From Flexilinea sp. (GTDB lineage Bacteria > Chloroflexota > Anaerolineae > Anaerolineales > Anaerolineaceae), in contig JAPKMT010000004.1 in the NCBI GenBank assembly GCA_026645735.1, forward strand, positions 1 through 64,000: a DNA stretch of 64,000 nt, in the 5' to 3' direction. Within the stretch, counting starts at the first letter, position 1. Every line of letters starts with the position of its first letter. Shown here piece after piece: positions 44,488-54,759 of this stretch. Below the pieces are notes generated by a model, which worked only from the letters and a program-made list of their open reading frames with translations, was not told the DNA's origin and searched no databases. Both the position numbers and the translations under genes were made by a program.

Positions 44488-44862
44488 ATGAAGTTTCAAT
44501 GGATCACAAAAAAACAAATTTGGATCATTGCACTCATTCTGCTTGTGGTTGCATTGCTGATTGATCTGAATACGCGCCTTAGCACGCTGCAATTTCTGAC
44601 CGACCAAAAATCAACGCTGGAATCAGATGTGAATAACTTGCAGGCGACACTGCAAATGGTCTCAGAAAAAGTGGATTATGCCAATTCGGATACTGCTGTA
44701 GAAGAATGGGCCAGGCAACAGGGCATGATGATGAAAGAGGGAGATCATGTCATCATACCGCTTCCGGTTAATGAGCCCACAATAGAGCCAACTTTCATAC
44801 CCACGGTTCAACCGACACAGGTGGAAAACTGGCTAGTCTGGCAAAAATTGATTTTTGATTAA
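44488..44862 (+). CDS. FtsB/DivIC-like septum formation initiator family protein
   Basis: A 124-residue bitopic membrane protein. It has a short basic N-terminus, one membrane segment (IWIIALILLVVALLI), a coiled coil (TRLSTLQFLTDQKSTLESDV ... LQATLQMVSEKVDY), then VEEWARQQGMMMKEGDHVIIPL, the typical post-coil motif of FtsB/DivIC proteins acting at the division site with FtsL and FtsQ/DivIB. A Pro/Thr-rich tail follows. Separated from folD by about 100 bp. Confidence 0.8.
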   Translation: MKFQWITKKQIWIIALILLVVALLIDLNTRLSTLQFLTDQKSTLESDVNNLQATLQMVSEKVDYANSDTAVEEWARQQGMMMKEGDHVIIPLPVNEPTIEPTFIPTVQPTQVENWLVWQKLIFD

Positions 44863-44961
44863 TAACCGGAAAAAGGATAAGCGGACATCCTTGCATCCAA
44901 TTTTCAAAAAGAATAAGCTTTTAGATTCAAGAAAATCCATCCGTAATTGGTGAGTAGATCT

Positions 44962-45837
44962 ATGACAGCAGAAATAATCGATGGAAAACGTATAGCAAAC
45001 ACGGTCAAAGAAGAGGTTGCAGCAGCAGTTCTGAAACGAACTGCCGCCGGTTTTACACCTCCCGGACTGGCAACAGTCCTGGTTGGAAATGATCCTCCAT
45101 CCCACATTCATGTAAAAAATAAAATCAAAACCTGTGAGAAACTTGGAATTCGTTCCTTTTCTCATTTGCTGCCGGAAGAAACAACACAGGATACATTGGA
45201 AAAATTGATCGGACAATTAAATATCGATCCGAATGTACACGGAATACTCGTCCAACTTCCATTGCCGGCACACCTGGATACATTCCGCCTTCTCTCGCTG
45301 ATCGATCCTAAAAAAGATGTTGATGGGATTCATCCGGTAAATGCGGGTCTGCTTTCGAGGAAAGAGTCTGTTCCCTGGTTCATCCCATGTACACCGGCTG
45401 GAATTCTCTATCTCATCCATTCCATTGAACCGGACATTACCGGAATGGAAGCCGTAGTGGTTGGACGTTCCGCTATCGTCGGCATGCCCTCAGCTCAGTT
45501 ACTGTGCCGGAATAATGCGACGGTAACGATTTGCCACACGAAAACTGTGGATTTGCCAAAGATTTGCAGGCGCGCTGATATCGTTATCGTTGCAGTCGGA
45601 CAGCAGCATATGGTAAAAGGCAGCTGGATCAAACCAGGCGCTATTGTCATCGATGTCGGTATCAACCATGTTCCGGACAATGCGGATCCGCGGGGTTATC
45701 ATCTGACAGGGGACACCGATTTTGAATCGATTCTACCGGTTGCAAGAGCCATTACGCCGGTGCCCGGTGGAGTCGGACCGATGACCATCGCGATGTTAAT
45801 GCAGAACACCTATCATGCAGCGTTGCGATTCGACTGA
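44962..45837 (+). CDS. folD: Bifunctional methylenetetrahydrofolate dehydrogenase/cyclohydrolase
   Basis: A 291-residue cytoplasmic enzyme interconverting 5,10-methylene-THF and 10-formyl-THF through methenyl-THF with NADP. Motifs: VQLPLPAHLD, KKDVDGIHPVNAG, VVVGRSAIVGMP and PVPGGVGPMTIAML. The catalytic lysine is K54 in VKNKIK, but the conserved active-site tyrosine that precedes it in SxxYVxxK is His50 here (SHIHVKNK). The ATG at 44962 follows GGTGAG and is preferred to a TTG at 44947. It feeds one-carbon metabolism, as does the glycine cleavage system encoded earlier in the window. Confidence 0.95.
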   Translation: MTAEIIDGKRIANTVKEEVAAAVLKRTAAGFTPPGLATVLVGNDPPSHIHVKNKIKTCEKLGIRSFSHLLPEETTQDTLEKLIGQLNIDPNVHGILVQLPLPAHLDTFRLLSLIDPKKDVDGIHPVNAGLLSRKESVPWFIPCTPAGILYLIHSIEPDITGMEAVVVGRSAIVGMPSAQLLCRNNATVTICHTKTVDLPKICRRADIVIVAVGQQHMVKGSWIKPGAIVIDVGINHVPDNADPRGYHLTGDTDFESILPVARAITPVPGGVGPMTIAMLMQNTYHAALRFD

Positions 45838-46057
45838 AAGTAATATGGAACGATTGAGTGCGCAATTGCAGAATATTTGAAAATGATTCTTTGACACACG
45901 ATTCGTGTTTCATGAAAAGAATTTTTTTTTGAAAAGACAAGAAAAAAACAAATCCTTTTATGGATAGTCCCCTTATTAGAAAGCATCACAGCCATAATAC
46001 ATTCCCTGAAAGTAATTCTTATTCGCCAAAATCCGAATACGAGTGACCTTTATCCTA

Positions 46058-46113
46058 TTGTCAGACAAGTAAATTTGGAGTATAAAATAGATAGTTTATA
46101 ACTTGTTTGACAA
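46058..46113 (+). promoter_or_regulatory. Promoter and paired operators of the 8-oxoguanine deaminase/GntR operon
   Basis: TTGTCA (46058-46063), a 17-bp spacer and TATAAA (46081-46086) form a good promoter. The -35 lies inside the perfect palindrome TTGTCAGACAA (46058-46068); a near copy TTGTTTGACAA is at 46103-46113. Paired sites around a promoter suggest repression by the GntR protein of the same operon. The 11-bp palindrome also occurs at arcC (36345-36355). Confidence 0.7.
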
Positions 46114-46160
46114 TAATGGTCTCAAAATCGGACAATCCGGAAAGAACAGGGTAAAAAAAA

Positions 46161-47546
46161 ATGTCCACTTTACTTATTAAAAATGCGCTTTTGCTTGCCA
46201 CGATGGATGAAGAGCGGCATGAATACAGTGATGGAGCGATGTTGATTCGGGACGGTTATATCGAAAAAACGGGTTTCACAAAGGATCTCCCGGAAACGGC
46301 TGATGAAATTCTGGATCTTTCCGGCCATGTTGTCCTGCCAGGTCTGATCAACACGCATCACCACTTCTATCAAACACTGACTCGTGTAATACCGGGCGCA
46401 CAGAATTCCAATTTGTTCAATTGGTTGAAAACTCTTTATCCCATTTGGGGACGAATGACAGCGGAAGATGTTTACATTTCCACGCAGACTGCCATGGCCG
46501 AATTGGCATTGTCCGGATGCACGACTGCCTCGGATCACCTGTATCTTTTTCCGAACGGATCCCGACTGGATGATGAAATCGCGGGAGCCAGACAGATCGG
46601 TCTGCGTTTTCATGCATCGCGCGGTTCCATGAGCCTGGGAGAAAGCAAAGGCGGGCTGCCTCCGGACAGTGTTGTCGACAGCGAAGAAAATATTCTTGCA
46701 GATTGTATCCGAGTCATTGAAAAATACCATGACCCCGCTTCAGGATCGATGCTGCAAATTGTTCTGGCTCCCTGCTCGCCGTTCAGTGTTTCCACCGAAT
46801 TAATGAGAGACAGTGCCAAACTGGCACGCAAGTATGGTGTTCACCTTCATACGCACCTGGCCGAAACAGAAGACGAAGAAGAATTCTGTCTGCAGAAATT
46901 TGGTTACAAACCGGTGGATTATATGGAATCGGTAGACTGGCTGGGGCCGGATGTTTGGTTCGCACATTCCGTGCATGTCAGGCTGGAAGATATCCGCAAA
47001 TATCAGCATTACGGCTGCGGTGTCGCGCACTGTCCCTCCTCCAATATGCGTCTTGGATCCGGTTTTGCTCCATTAACAGAATACTTGCGGGAAGGCATTC
47101 CTGTCGGTTTAGGCGTCGACGGTTCTGCCAGTAATGACAGTTCTCACATGCTTGGTGAAGTACGGCAGGCACTCTTGATGGCAAGACTGCGCGCCGGTTT
47201 GCAAGGTGCTTCCTTGAGCGGCGAAAAATCGCCAAAATTGATCACTTCCAGAGAGGTTTTCGAAATCGCAACCAGAGGAGGCGCCGCTGTGCTTGGAAGA
47301 AAAGATATCGGTTCGTTAGAAAAAGGCAAATGTGCAGATTTCATAGCCGTGAATATGAATAAACTGCAATTTACCGGCAGCTTTCAGGATCCTTTGTCTG
47401 CATTAATCTTCTGCAATCCTGGTTGGGTAGATTACAATTTTGTTCAGGGAAAACCTGTTGTTTTTCGTGGAGAATTATTGACAGTCAATGTTCCTGACCT
47501 TGTAAAAAAACATAATAAAGCCGCATCACGGCTAGTGCAACAATAG
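46161..47546 (+). CDS. 8-oxoguanine deaminase-like amidohydrolase
   Basis: A 461-residue metal-dependent amidohydrolase of the Atz/Trz/guanine deaminase group. Metal ligands are visible: H66-H68 in LINTHHHFYQT, a histidine in VHLHTHLAE, another in WFAHSVHV, and the catalytic Asp in GLGVDGSASNDSSHML. The stretch CPSSNMRLGSG followed by VDGSASNDSS is typical of 8-oxoguanine deaminases, which turn 8-oxoguanine to uric acid or deaminate related purines. AGGG precedes the ATG. The GntR/UTRA regulator follows 23 bp later, in the same operon. Confidence 0.88.
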   Translation: MSTLLIKNALLLATMDEERHEYSDGAMLIRDGYIEKTGFTKDLPETADEILDLSGHVVLPGLINTHHHFYQTLTRVIPGAQNSNLFNWLKTLYPIWGRMTAEDVYISTQTAMAELALSGCTTASDHLYLFPNGSRLDDEIAGARQIGLRFHASRGSMSLGESKGGLPPDSVVDSEENILADCIRVIEKYHDPASGSMLQIVLAPCSPFSVSTELMRDSAKLARKYGVHLHTHLAETEDEEEFCLQKFGYKPVDYMESVDWLGPDVWFAHSVHVRLEDIRKYQHYGCGVAHCPSSNMRLGSGFAPLTEYLREGIPVGLGVDGSASNDSSHMLGEVRQALLMARLRAGLQGASLSGEKSPKLITSREVFEIATRGGAAVLGRKDIGSLEKGKCADFIAVNMNKLQFTGSFQDPLSALIFCNPGWVDYNFVQGKPVVFRGELLTVNVPDLVKKHNKAASRLVQQ

Positions 47547-47569
47547 TTATTCGCTTTTGGAGAAAGAGC

Positions 47570-48310
47570 ATGAATCATCAGCAACCGAATTATGACAACC
47601 TCAGCCTTTTTCAAAAACTGCAGCAGGAATTGGCAAGAATCATTGAGGAAACTCCAGCAGGAGAACGACTGCAATCAGAACCGGAATTAGCTGCGAGCCT
47701 CGGCGTTTCCAGAGCCACACTGCGCGAAGCAATGCGCAGTTTTGAAGGGCAGGGATTAATACGCAGGCGGCAGGGTGTCGGCACATTTGTATTGGATCAC
47801 CGGCAAAATATCGAAACCGGTTTAGAAGTGCTGGAGAGCATTGAAACACAGGCTCACCGTGTCGGGTTGGATGTCAAAATGGGTTATCTGGACATCAATA
47901 AAGTCAAATCGGATGTTGATTTAGCAAAAAAGTTGGGAATCAATCAGGATGAAGAAGCCATCCGCGTTTCGCGTGTAATCTGGGTTGCAGACAGACCCGT
48001 TGCGTTTTTAGTCGATACAATAATACCCGGTATCCTTGATGAAAAAGATCTGTCCAACGGTTTTACCGGATCCGTGCTTGATTTAATCATCAAACGCGGG
48101 AAGCCGGAACTTTCACACTCTAAAACTGAAGTGATCGCCAGTCCTGCTCCCTCGGAAATTGCAAAAAAAATGCAGATCCAGCGTGGTGATGTCCTTTTGA
48201 AACTGGACGCGCTCCTTTTTGACAAGACTGGCAGGATGATCGACTACTCTCAGAGTTATTTTATACCGGGTTTTATGAAATTCGAAGTGATCCGGTCCAT
48301 CGGTAAGTAG
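47570..48310 (+). CDS. GntR-family (HutC/UTRA type) transcriptional regulator
   Basis: A 246-residue regulator. The winged helix-turn-helix (RLQSEPELAASLGVSRATLR, then SFEGQGLIRRRQGVGTFVL) is followed by a UTRA-like ligand domain (LGINQDEEAIRVSRVIWVAD ... DVLLKLDALLFDKTGRMIDYS). HutC-type members sense small metabolites and usually repress their own operon. It lies 23 bp after the 8-oxoguanine deaminase gene, whose promoter has two TTGTC/GACAA palindromes, and the same site precedes arcC. I infer it is the regulator for these sites. A large membrane-protein gene starts 3 bp after its stop. Confidence 0.92.
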   Translation: MNHQQPNYDNLSLFQKLQQELARIIEETPAGERLQSEPELAASLGVSRATLREAMRSFEGQGLIRRRQGVGTFVLDHRQNIETGLEVLESIETQAHRVGLDVKMGYLDINKVKSDVDLAKKLGINQDEEAIRVSRVIWVADRPVAFLVDTIIPGILDEKDLSNGFTGSVLDLIIKRGKPELSHSKTEVIASPAPSEIAKKMQIQRGDVLLKLDALLFDKTGRMIDYSQSYFIPGFMKFEVIRSIGK

Positions 48311-48313
48311 ACT

Positions 48314-50353
48314 GTGCAAAAACAGCCCTTTCTTTTCCTGAAAAAAAACAGCGTTCTCATTCTGGCATCCCTGGTTGTCCTCTTGACATATGGCATACCC
48401 GTTTTTTTGCGTTGGTTCAGCTTCTATGGAGATGATTGGATCTATATTTATAACCATCACCTGATGGGGCCCGCGTCTTTCCCGGCATTTGTCGCCTGGG
48501 ACAGACCGTATTCAGCGTGGATATATATGCTGACATCTTCCGTATTCGGTGAATCGGTTCTCCCGTATCATATTTTATTGTTGCTGGAACGCTGGGTGGC
48601 TGTATTTTTATTTTGGAGGATTTTATCGCTTGTCTGGCCTGCTGCAAAACGAATCAATTCCTGGACTGCCATTTTATTTGCTGTCTATCCGGGATTTCAA
48701 CAACAACCGATAGCGGTTCAATTCATTCTGCATTTTGCCTCACTCGATCTTTGTCTGTTTTCAATTTGGTCCATGATTCATCATCTTTCGCTTGAAGATG
48801 CCCCTGGTACAATGGGGAAAAGAATCTTCTGGATGGTAGTCGGATTTGTTTCCGGAACGACAGCCATGTTTTCATGCGAATATTTTGTCGGATTGGAGGC
48901 CATCCGACCATTTCTGCTGTTGTTTTTTATCACGAATTGCTTCCAAAACAGTACATCCGGTAAAAAATCTCACAATTGGCTTTGGTTGAAACACTGGCTT
49001 CCTTATATTTTTTCGTCCCTGATTTTTTTGATCTGGAGAGTTTTCATTTTCTCCTTTCAAACCTATCAACCGACATTCTTTGTAAAACTTACGCAAAATT
49101 GGGCAGGTGCATTGTCTGAGCTCGCCAGGAAGATCGTACTGGACTTGCGGTCAGTTACGGTTAGTGCCTGGCTTAAAACTTTTGCACTTCCGGATGGAAA
49201 TCATGAGCTGCTGTTTTTCCTTTGCCTGATCATCCTGATTTTCATTTTGAGCTGGCTGGGACTCAGCCGAATTCCGGAGAATAACAAAGAGGAACCGCTT
49301 TCAAAGAAAGTTTTCTCCCGGATCGAATATCAGCAACTCATAACCGGATTAGCGATTTTATTGGCTGCCGGTATCCCATTCTGGACTACATGGATTCATG
49401 TAGAAAATACTTTTCCGTGGGATCGCTCAACCCTGTCATTCAGTCCGGGAGTAGCCTTGATTGCTGCTCCTTTGATTGCGCTGTTTTTTAAGGCTTCTCC
49501 ACAAATTCTCATCGTCGCTTTATTGACCTCTATGGCTGCAGGTTCGCACTTTTCCAATGCGCTTGTCTACAAAAAAGAAGCCATGAAGATGAATGACTAT
49601 TTCTGGCAGTTGGCCTGGCGCGCGCCAGGATTGCAATCCGGAACAATTCTCGTTTCTGATGAAATCCCGCTGGATCGCTACAGCGACAGTGATCTGACAC
49701 CCGTCATCAATTGGCAGTATGCACCGTCTCTGACCGGCAACAGATATCAATACAAATATTTTGATCTGCACATGCGGGCAGATACCTTTTTCAGTAATCC
49801 GCAGCCTGGTCAGGAAATCAGCCATAACTACCGGAGCCATATCTTTCAATCCACAACGGATCAGATCCTGGCAGTTTTTTACAGAAAGGATGCCTGCCTT
49901 TGGGTCATCACGGAAGATAATCGCGATTATCCGGGACTTCCGGAGAGTATTTTTCATATTGCCGGTATTTCCGACCAGGATATGATTTTGATGGACGTTA
50001 ATCCACTGGCCAATCCACCGGAGGCTATCGGAAAAGAACCGGAACATGGTTTTTGTTACTTTTTTCAAAAGACCAGCTTGGAACTGCAGCGAGGAGATTT
50101 TACAGAAGCGCTGACATTTGCTTCGCAGGCGCTTGATCTGAATCTCGAAGCAAAGGATCCGGTTGACTGGACTCCGCTTGCGAAAGCGTTTGTATTAAAT
50201 AAAAAATGGGATCAGACAATTCAAATTGCAGAAAAATTGGACTACGGATCAGAGAAAGCAAGATTCTTCTGTTCCCAACTTCAAGCGTTAGAAACTGCTC
50301 GTAATCAACCTGAATTGGTGGAAGTATTACGGAAAGCCGGTTGTGGAGATTGA
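48314..50353 (+). CDS. Large polytopic membrane protein with GT-C-like features
   Basis: A 679-residue membrane protein with roughly eleven to twelve hydrophobic segments in residues 10-420, then a soluble part of about 250 residues. After the first membrane helix comes FYGDDWIYIYNHH, an acidic external-loop motif of the kind found in GT-C glycosyltransferases. The soluble end is helical and TPR-like (LELQRGDFTEALTFASQALD ... WDQTIQIAEKLDYG). It starts with GTG 3 bp after the GntR stop and has a weak ribosome binding site, so translational coupling is possible. I do not recognise a named family; glycan synthesis is a guess. Confidence 0.6.
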   Translation: MQKQPFLFLKKNSVLILASLVVLLTYGIPVFLRWFSFYGDDWIYIYNHHLMGPASFPAFVAWDRPYSAWIYMLTSSVFGESVLPYHILLLLERWVAVFLFWRILSLVWPAAKRINSWTAILFAVYPGFQQQPIAVQFILHFASLDLCLFSIWSMIHHLSLEDAPGTMGKRIFWMVVGFVSGTTAMFSCEYFVGLEAIRPFLLLFFITNCFQNSTSGKKSHNWLWLKHWLPYIFSSLIFLIWRVFIFSFQTYQPTFFVKLTQNWAGALSELARKIVLDLRSVTVSAWLKTFALPDGNHELLFFLCLIILIFILSWLGLSRIPENNKEEPLSKKVFSRIEYQQLITGLAILLAAGIPFWTTWIHVENTFPWDRSTLSFSPGVALIAAPLIALFFKASPQILIVALLTSMAAGSHFSNALVYKKEAMKMNDYFWQLAWRAPGLQSGTILVSDEIPLDRYSDSDLTPVINWQYAPSLTGNRYQYKYFDLHMRADTFFSNPQPGQEISHNYRSHIFQSTTDQILAVFYRKDACLWVITEDNRDYPGLPESIFHIAGISDQDMILMDVNPLANPPEAIGKEPEHGFCYFFQKTSLELQRGDFTEALTFASQALDLNLEAKDPVDWTPLAKAFVLNKKWDQTIQIAEKLDYGSEKARFFCSQLQALETARNQPELVEVLRKAGCGD

Positions 50354-50434
50354 TCGAATCATCAAAAACAGAATTCGTTTTTGCAGAATAAAATGGTTCG
50401 AAATTAAGATTGATGATGCTTCAAAAAGGATATT

Positions 50435-51712
50435 ATGAATAAATTCTCAGGATATCGATGTTCGTTATGCGGAAAAACTTATGATGCAAACTATCAGGGG
50501 TATGTTTGTGAATCCGATGCAGGAAATCTGGATGTTATCCTGAACTATCAACAAATTCGCGCTTCCGTTCAACCGGAAGAACTTTTTGCTTCACGAGAAC
50601 CTTCCCTTTGGCGTTATTTGCCGCTGTTACCGGTAAATGACCCGGGGTATCAGCAAACTGCGATTCATGCTGCCGGTTGGACACCGGTATACCATGTGCC
50701 ATCCATCGCTCAGCAAATCGGCATTCGCAACCTCTGGATTAAGGATGAAGGGCGCAACCCGACCGCCTCATTTAAAGACCGCGCCAGTGCCATTCTGATC
50801 GCACGTGCAAAAGAGATCAAGGCCCCAGTGATTGCCACGGCATCCACTGGAAACGCAGGGGCAGCACTGGCAGGTATGGCTGCTGCTGCGGGCTGGCAGG
50901 CGATCATCTTTGCGCCAAAATCAGCTCCTCCGGCCAAAATCGCACAGTTGCTGATCTTTGGAGCCAAAGTCATCCTGGTGGACGGAAATTATGATCAGGC
51001 ATTCGATCTTTCGGTCCAGGCTTCCACAAAATATGGCTGGTATTGCCGGAATACCGGGTACAATGCATTTACAGCAGAAGGAAAGAAGACGGCTGCTTTT
51101 GAAATTTGGGAACAGGTTTTTTCGAAACGAGAACATCCCGATCGTCCGTTCAATCTTTTTGTATCGGTTGGAGACGGGAATATCATCTCCGGAATTCACA
51201 AGGGATTCAAAGATCTCCTGCAACTGGGATGGATCAATCAGATGCCCAGAATTTTCGGTGTTCAATCTGAGAATTCTGCCGCTGTCTACCAAGCCTGGTC
51301 CAATGGAACAGAAAAGATTCTGCCGGTCAACGCGACGACATTTGCCGACAGCATCTCCGTCGATCTTCCAAGAGATGGAGTCCGGGCAGTCCGGGCTGCA
51401 TTTGAAACGAAAGGTGCTTATCTGGCAGTTCCCGATGAATCGATTTATGCGGGAATCCCGGCGCTGGGAAGATTTGGGATATTCGCTGAACCGGCGGGTG
51501 CAACAGCGTACATCGGAATGCTGCAAGCTGCGGAACAGGGTTTGATCGGTGATCAGGATGAAGTTCTGGTTGTCAATACTGGCAGCGGTTTGAAGGATAT
51601 TCGTTCAGCGATGAAAGCAGCCGGAGATGCCCAGATTATTGAACCAACGCTGAAAGCTTTGGAAGCCTCAACGATCTTCCAAAGCCTGAAATTGATGGGA
51701 GAATGCTCATGA
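50435..51712 (+). CDS. thrC: Threonine synthase
   Basis: A 425-residue PLP enzyme that makes threonine from O-phosphohomoserine. It opens with a zinc-ribbon-like segment ([20 protein letters not shown]), common in the archaeal/actinobacterial ThrC form. The PLP lysine is K114 in [29 protein letters not shown] and [13 protein letters not shown] form the cofactor-phosphate and substrate loops. AAAGGAT precedes the ATG. Its stop overlaps the ATG of the GT2 gene (ATGA). Confidence 0.94.
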   Translation: MNKFSGYRCSLCGKTYDANYQGYVCESDAGNLDVILNYQQIRASVQPEELFASREPSLWRYLPLLPVNDPGYQQTAIHAAGWTPVYHVPSIAQQIGIRNLWIKDEGRNPTASFKDRASAILIARAKEIKAPVIATASTGNAGAALAGMAAAAGWQAIIFAPKSAPPAKIAQLLIFGAKVILVDGNYDQAFDLSVQASTKYGWYCRNTGYNAFTAEGKKTAAFEIWEQVFSKREHPDRPFNLFVSVGDGNIISGIHKGFKDLLQLGWINQMPRIFGVQSENSAAVYQAWSNGTEKILPVNATTFADSISVDLPRDGVRAVRAAFETKGAYLAVPDESIYAGIPALGRFGIFAEPAGATAYIGMLQAAEQGLIGDQDEVLVVNTGSGLKDIRSAMKAAGDAQIIEPTLKALEASTIFQSLKLMGECS

Positions 51713-52671
51713 AACCAAAATACTCGGTGATCGTTCCCGTATTCAACGAAATTGATTGTCTGGAGCCACTGCATTCCAGGATGGAAGCAGTCATGGAGCA
51801 GACCGGGGAACCCTGGGAATTCATTCTGGTGGATGATGGTTCGACCGATGGATCCCCGGGGAAAATGGATGAATTAGCCAGACAGGACAACCGAATCCGC
51901 GTGATTCATTTTGCCCGCAACTTCGGTCACCAGATCGCGGTCACTGCCGGTATGGATCATGCGCTGGGGGAAGCCGTCGTCATCATCGATGCGGATTTGC
52001 AGGATCCCCCGGAAGTCATTTTAGAGCTGATCCAAAAATGGAAAGAAGGTTATGAAGTCGTCTATGCAGTCCGCAAAAACAGAGAAGGTGAGACATGGTT
52101 TAAAACAAAAACAGCTTCCTTGTTCTATCGGGTCATTTATAAAATCACGGATGTAAAAATCCCGCTCGATACGGGGGATTTTCGCCTCATCGACCGTAAG
52201 GTCCTGAGCGTCATGAACACCATGCGGGAAAAGCATCGTTTTCTGCGGGGTATGTCGGCCTGGATTGGTTACAAACAGATTGGTGTTCCATATGACCGGG
52301 CATCCCGTTTTGCAGGATCGACAAAGTATCCTTTAAAAAAGATGATCCGCCTGGCGTGGAATGCCATCACCGGTTTTTCATATGTTCCACTGCAAATCGC
52401 AATGTACCTGGGTTTTATCGTAGCGGGAATCAGCATTCTTCTGATTCCGGTGGTCATCCTGATCCGTTTGACCACTGGCAGGGAATTACTGGGGCAAACA
52501 ACAACCCTGATCTCCACTTTGTTCCTCGGAGGCGTGCAGTTGATCTGTCTGGGAATTCTGGGCGAATACCTCGGAAGAATCTATGATGAAGTTAAAAACC
52601 GGCCGCTTTATGTGATTCGCGAGATTTCAAATACTATTTTTGATGAGGAAGAAAAAACGCAAAGCAGTTGA
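51709..52671 (+). CDS. Family 2 glycosyltransferase with C-terminal membrane segments (GtrB/DPM1-like)
   Basis: A 320-residue polyprenyl-phosphate glycosyltransferase. The GT-A domain has [13 protein letters not shown] at the start, [10 protein letters not shown], the metal-binding [10 protein letters not shown] and [12 protein letters not shown]. Two membrane helices follow ([20 protein letters not shown] and a second near 265-285), as in GtrB/ArnC/DPM1 enzymes that charge undecaprenyl phosphate with a sugar. This product is the donor used by GT-C transferases such as those at 1609 and 3288. Start ATG overlaps the thrC stop. Confidence 0.92.
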   Translation: MKPKYSVIVPVFNEIDCLEPLHSRMEAVMEQTGEPWEFILVDDGSTDGSPGKMDELARQDNRIRVIHFARNFGHQIAVTAGMDHALGEAVVIIDADLQDPPEVILELIQKWKEGYEVVYAVRKNREGETWFKTKTASLFYRVIYKITDVKIPLDTGDFRLIDRKVLSVMNTMREKHRFLRGMSAWIGYKQIGVPYDRASRFAGSTKYPLKKMIRLAWNAITGFSYVPLQIAMYLGFIVAGISILLIPVVILIRLTTGRELLGQTTTLISTLFLGGVQLICLGILGEYLGRIYDEVKNRPLYVIREISNTIFDEEEKTQSS

Positions 52672-52932
52672 TTTGGTTGTAGCAGCATAGAGACAGCAAC
52701 AGACATCGGCTTCATCAACATGTCAACAAATTGATGCAAGCGATTTGGCAGGAAGGTCTTTCCTGCTCAATTATGTAAGAAATCATCTCGTGAAAATGAC
52801 GAACTGAACATGACACGAGATGCAGATTATCCAGATTCTGGCAGCATAATCTTTTCGTAAACTGCTGCAGGAAATCGCGTGATGCTGATTTATGCGGCAT
52901 CGAATAAAAATATATATGATAAAGAGGGTCAA

Positions 52933-54399
52933 ATGGCAAGAATAGATTTATCAATTCATGAAAAGCGTCTTGAGAATGCAATTCATCGAGCCCGGGAAAG
53001 AAATATCATCATTCCCACATTTGAGCAGCAAATGGATCCTGCACTCATTCCGGATAAAATTCGGAAAGAGCTGAAAAGCATCGGATTATGGGATATTCAT
53101 CCAAGGAATCTGTTCCGCATCACCTGGAAGAATGAACCTGTCGAAAAAGGCGGGGATTTCGGGAATGTGAATTATATTGAACTTCCCTCCAGCCTGACCG
53201 GTGTCGATGCACGGATTATCGCCGTGGTTGGAAAATGGTTCCCAACCGGCGCCCATAAAGTCGGAGCTGCTTTTGCCTGCCTGGTCCCGCGCCTTGTTAC
53301 CGGACAATTCGATCCGACGGTTGAAAAAGCAGTCTGGCCATCCACCGGCAATTATTGCCGTGGAGGAGCTTACGATTCAGCGTTGCTGGCATGCCAGTCC
53401 ATCGCGATCCTGCCGGAAGGTATGAGCCGCGAACGGTTTGCCTGGCTTGAAAACGTAGCCGATGAAATCATTGCCACTCCCGGTACGGAATCCAATGTCA
53501 AAGAAATTTTTGACAAATGCTGGGAACTTCGCAAATCAGGACAGGAACTGATGATTTTCAATCAGTTTGAAGAACTCGGTAACTATTTATGGCATTTTCA
53601 TGTAACTGGCAATGCAATGAAAGAGATCCTGGATAAGGTATTAGGCAAGAATGACCGGTTGGCCGGTTTGAGTTCCAATACCGGTTCCGGTGGCACCATT
53701 GCCTGCGGTGATTTGCTGAAACAGTATTATCCGGATTCCAAAATTATCGCCAGTGAAGCGCTGCAATGTCCAACCCTGTTGAACAACGGTTTCGGTGCAC
53801 ACCGCATCGAAGGGATCGGTGACAAACACGTCCCCTGGATTCACAACGTCCGCAACACCGATTATGTCACTTCAATCGATGACAACGCGGTTGTGCATCT
53901 ATCCCGTTTGTTCAATGAGCCGGAAGGGAAGAAGTATCTGGTGGATAAAGGAGTACCTGCCGAGACCGTTGAGCAGCTCCATCTTTTGGGTTTCTCAAGT
54001 ACTGCAAATTTGCTCTCTGCAATTAAATTCGCGAAATATCAGGAACTGACCGGTGAGGATGTAGTGATGACCATTTTCACCGATTCCATGGAACTCTACA
54101 CTACGCGGCTGGATGAATATACCACACAATTCGGACCATTCACCCGTGACGATGCTGCCTTCAATTTCGGCCGCTACCTGATGGGTGAAAATACGTCCTC
54201 GATGAAGGAACTGACCTACGAAGACCGCAAACGAATCCACAACCTGAAGTATTACACCTGGATTGAACAGCAGGGCAGGACCTCGGAGGAGCTGAATGCG
54301 CAGTGGTATGACCGCGAATATTGGACAGAAATCCAGGCCCAACGCGATGAAATCGACCGCCTGATTCAATCGTTCAATGATGCGGTCGGTATCGCATAG
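52933..54399 (+). CDS. TrpB-like fold-type II PLP-dependent enzyme
   Basis: A 488-residue PLP enzyme distantly related to tryptophan synthase beta and cysteine synthase. The PLP lysine is probably K109 in PTGAHKVGAAFACL, and the phosphate loop is SSNTGSGGTIACGD. SVKEIF-type, GNYCRGGAYDSALLACQ and ITIFTDSMELYTTRL-like stretches mark a divergent subgroup whose reaction I cannot name; a long helical C-terminal extension follows. The ATG at 52933 sits behind AGAGGG and is preferred to the upstream frame at 52879. It stands alone with its own terminator. Not a canonical TrpB: no trpA is nearby. Confidence 0.75.
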   Translation: MARIDLSIHEKRLENAIHRARERNIIIPTFEQQMDPALIPDKIRKELKSIGLWDIHPRNLFRITWKNEPVEKGGDFGNVNYIELPSSLTGVDARIIAVVGKWFPTGAHKVGAAFACLVPRLVTGQFDPTVEKAVWPSTGNYCRGGAYDSALLACQSIAILPEGMSRERFAWLENVADEIIATPGTESNVKEIFDKCWELRKSGQELMIFNQFEELGNYLWHFHVTGNAMKEILDKVLGKNDRLAGLSSNTGSGGTIACGDLLKQYYPDSKIIASEALQCPTLLNNGFGAHRIEGIGDKHVPWIHNVRNTDYVTSIDDNAVVHLSRLFNEPEGKKYLVDKGVPAETVEQLHLLGFSSTANLLSAIKFAKYQELTGEDVVMTIFTDSMELYTTRLDEYTTQFGPFTRDDAAFNFGRYLMGENTSSMKELTYEDRKRIHNLKYYTWIEQQGRTSEELNAQWYDREYWTEIQAQRDEIDRLIQSFNDAVGIA

Positions 54400-54490
54400 A
54401 AACTTCATCATTTCAGCTGCCCAGCTTTTGTCAGATCTGAATGCTTGAGGCAAATAGATTTATCCAAATATTCAAAATACGATGTTTGTG

Positions 54491-54534
54491 ACATAGGTTT
54501 TTATTTGAGAAATCGATAAAAACCTATGTTTTTT
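54491..54534 (+). terminator. Intrinsic terminator after the TrpB-like gene
   Basis: A perfect 14-bp stem, ACATAGGTTTTTAT (54491-54504) with ATAAAAACCTATGT (54516-54529), then a run of six T. It argues against translation of the next gene starting as far upstream as 54526. Confidence 0.85.
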
Positions 54535-54759
54535 CGAAATAAGGTTGGTATATATAAATATCCAATAACAGTTTCATTATTGACGCCAGTTAACCGAATA
54601 AAGAAAGAAAAAAAATTACTGGATTTTGCGGTTCCTGGCATTTTCTTCAAAATAATTAGATTAAAAGCATCCAGAATTCTACAGATTTCTCATAAAGTGA
54701 TCATGCTGTCGATTCTGAAAAAATCAAAAAACAACAATCGATTGACACTAGGAGTTATT

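Noticed and set aside
46170-46730. 186-codon minus-strand frame over the deaminase gene
   Set aside because: Antisense shadow of a strongly conserved enzyme with no start signal.
52933-54399. Calling the PLP enzyme trpB
   Set aside because: It lacks typical TrpB context and several TrpB landmarks; only the fold-type II PLP core is clear.
54526-54759. Extending the surface-protein gene to the ATG at 54526
   Set aside because: That ATG is inside the terminator stem of the preceding gene, and the added residues spoil the signal peptide; TTG at 54760 has AGGAG at good spacing.
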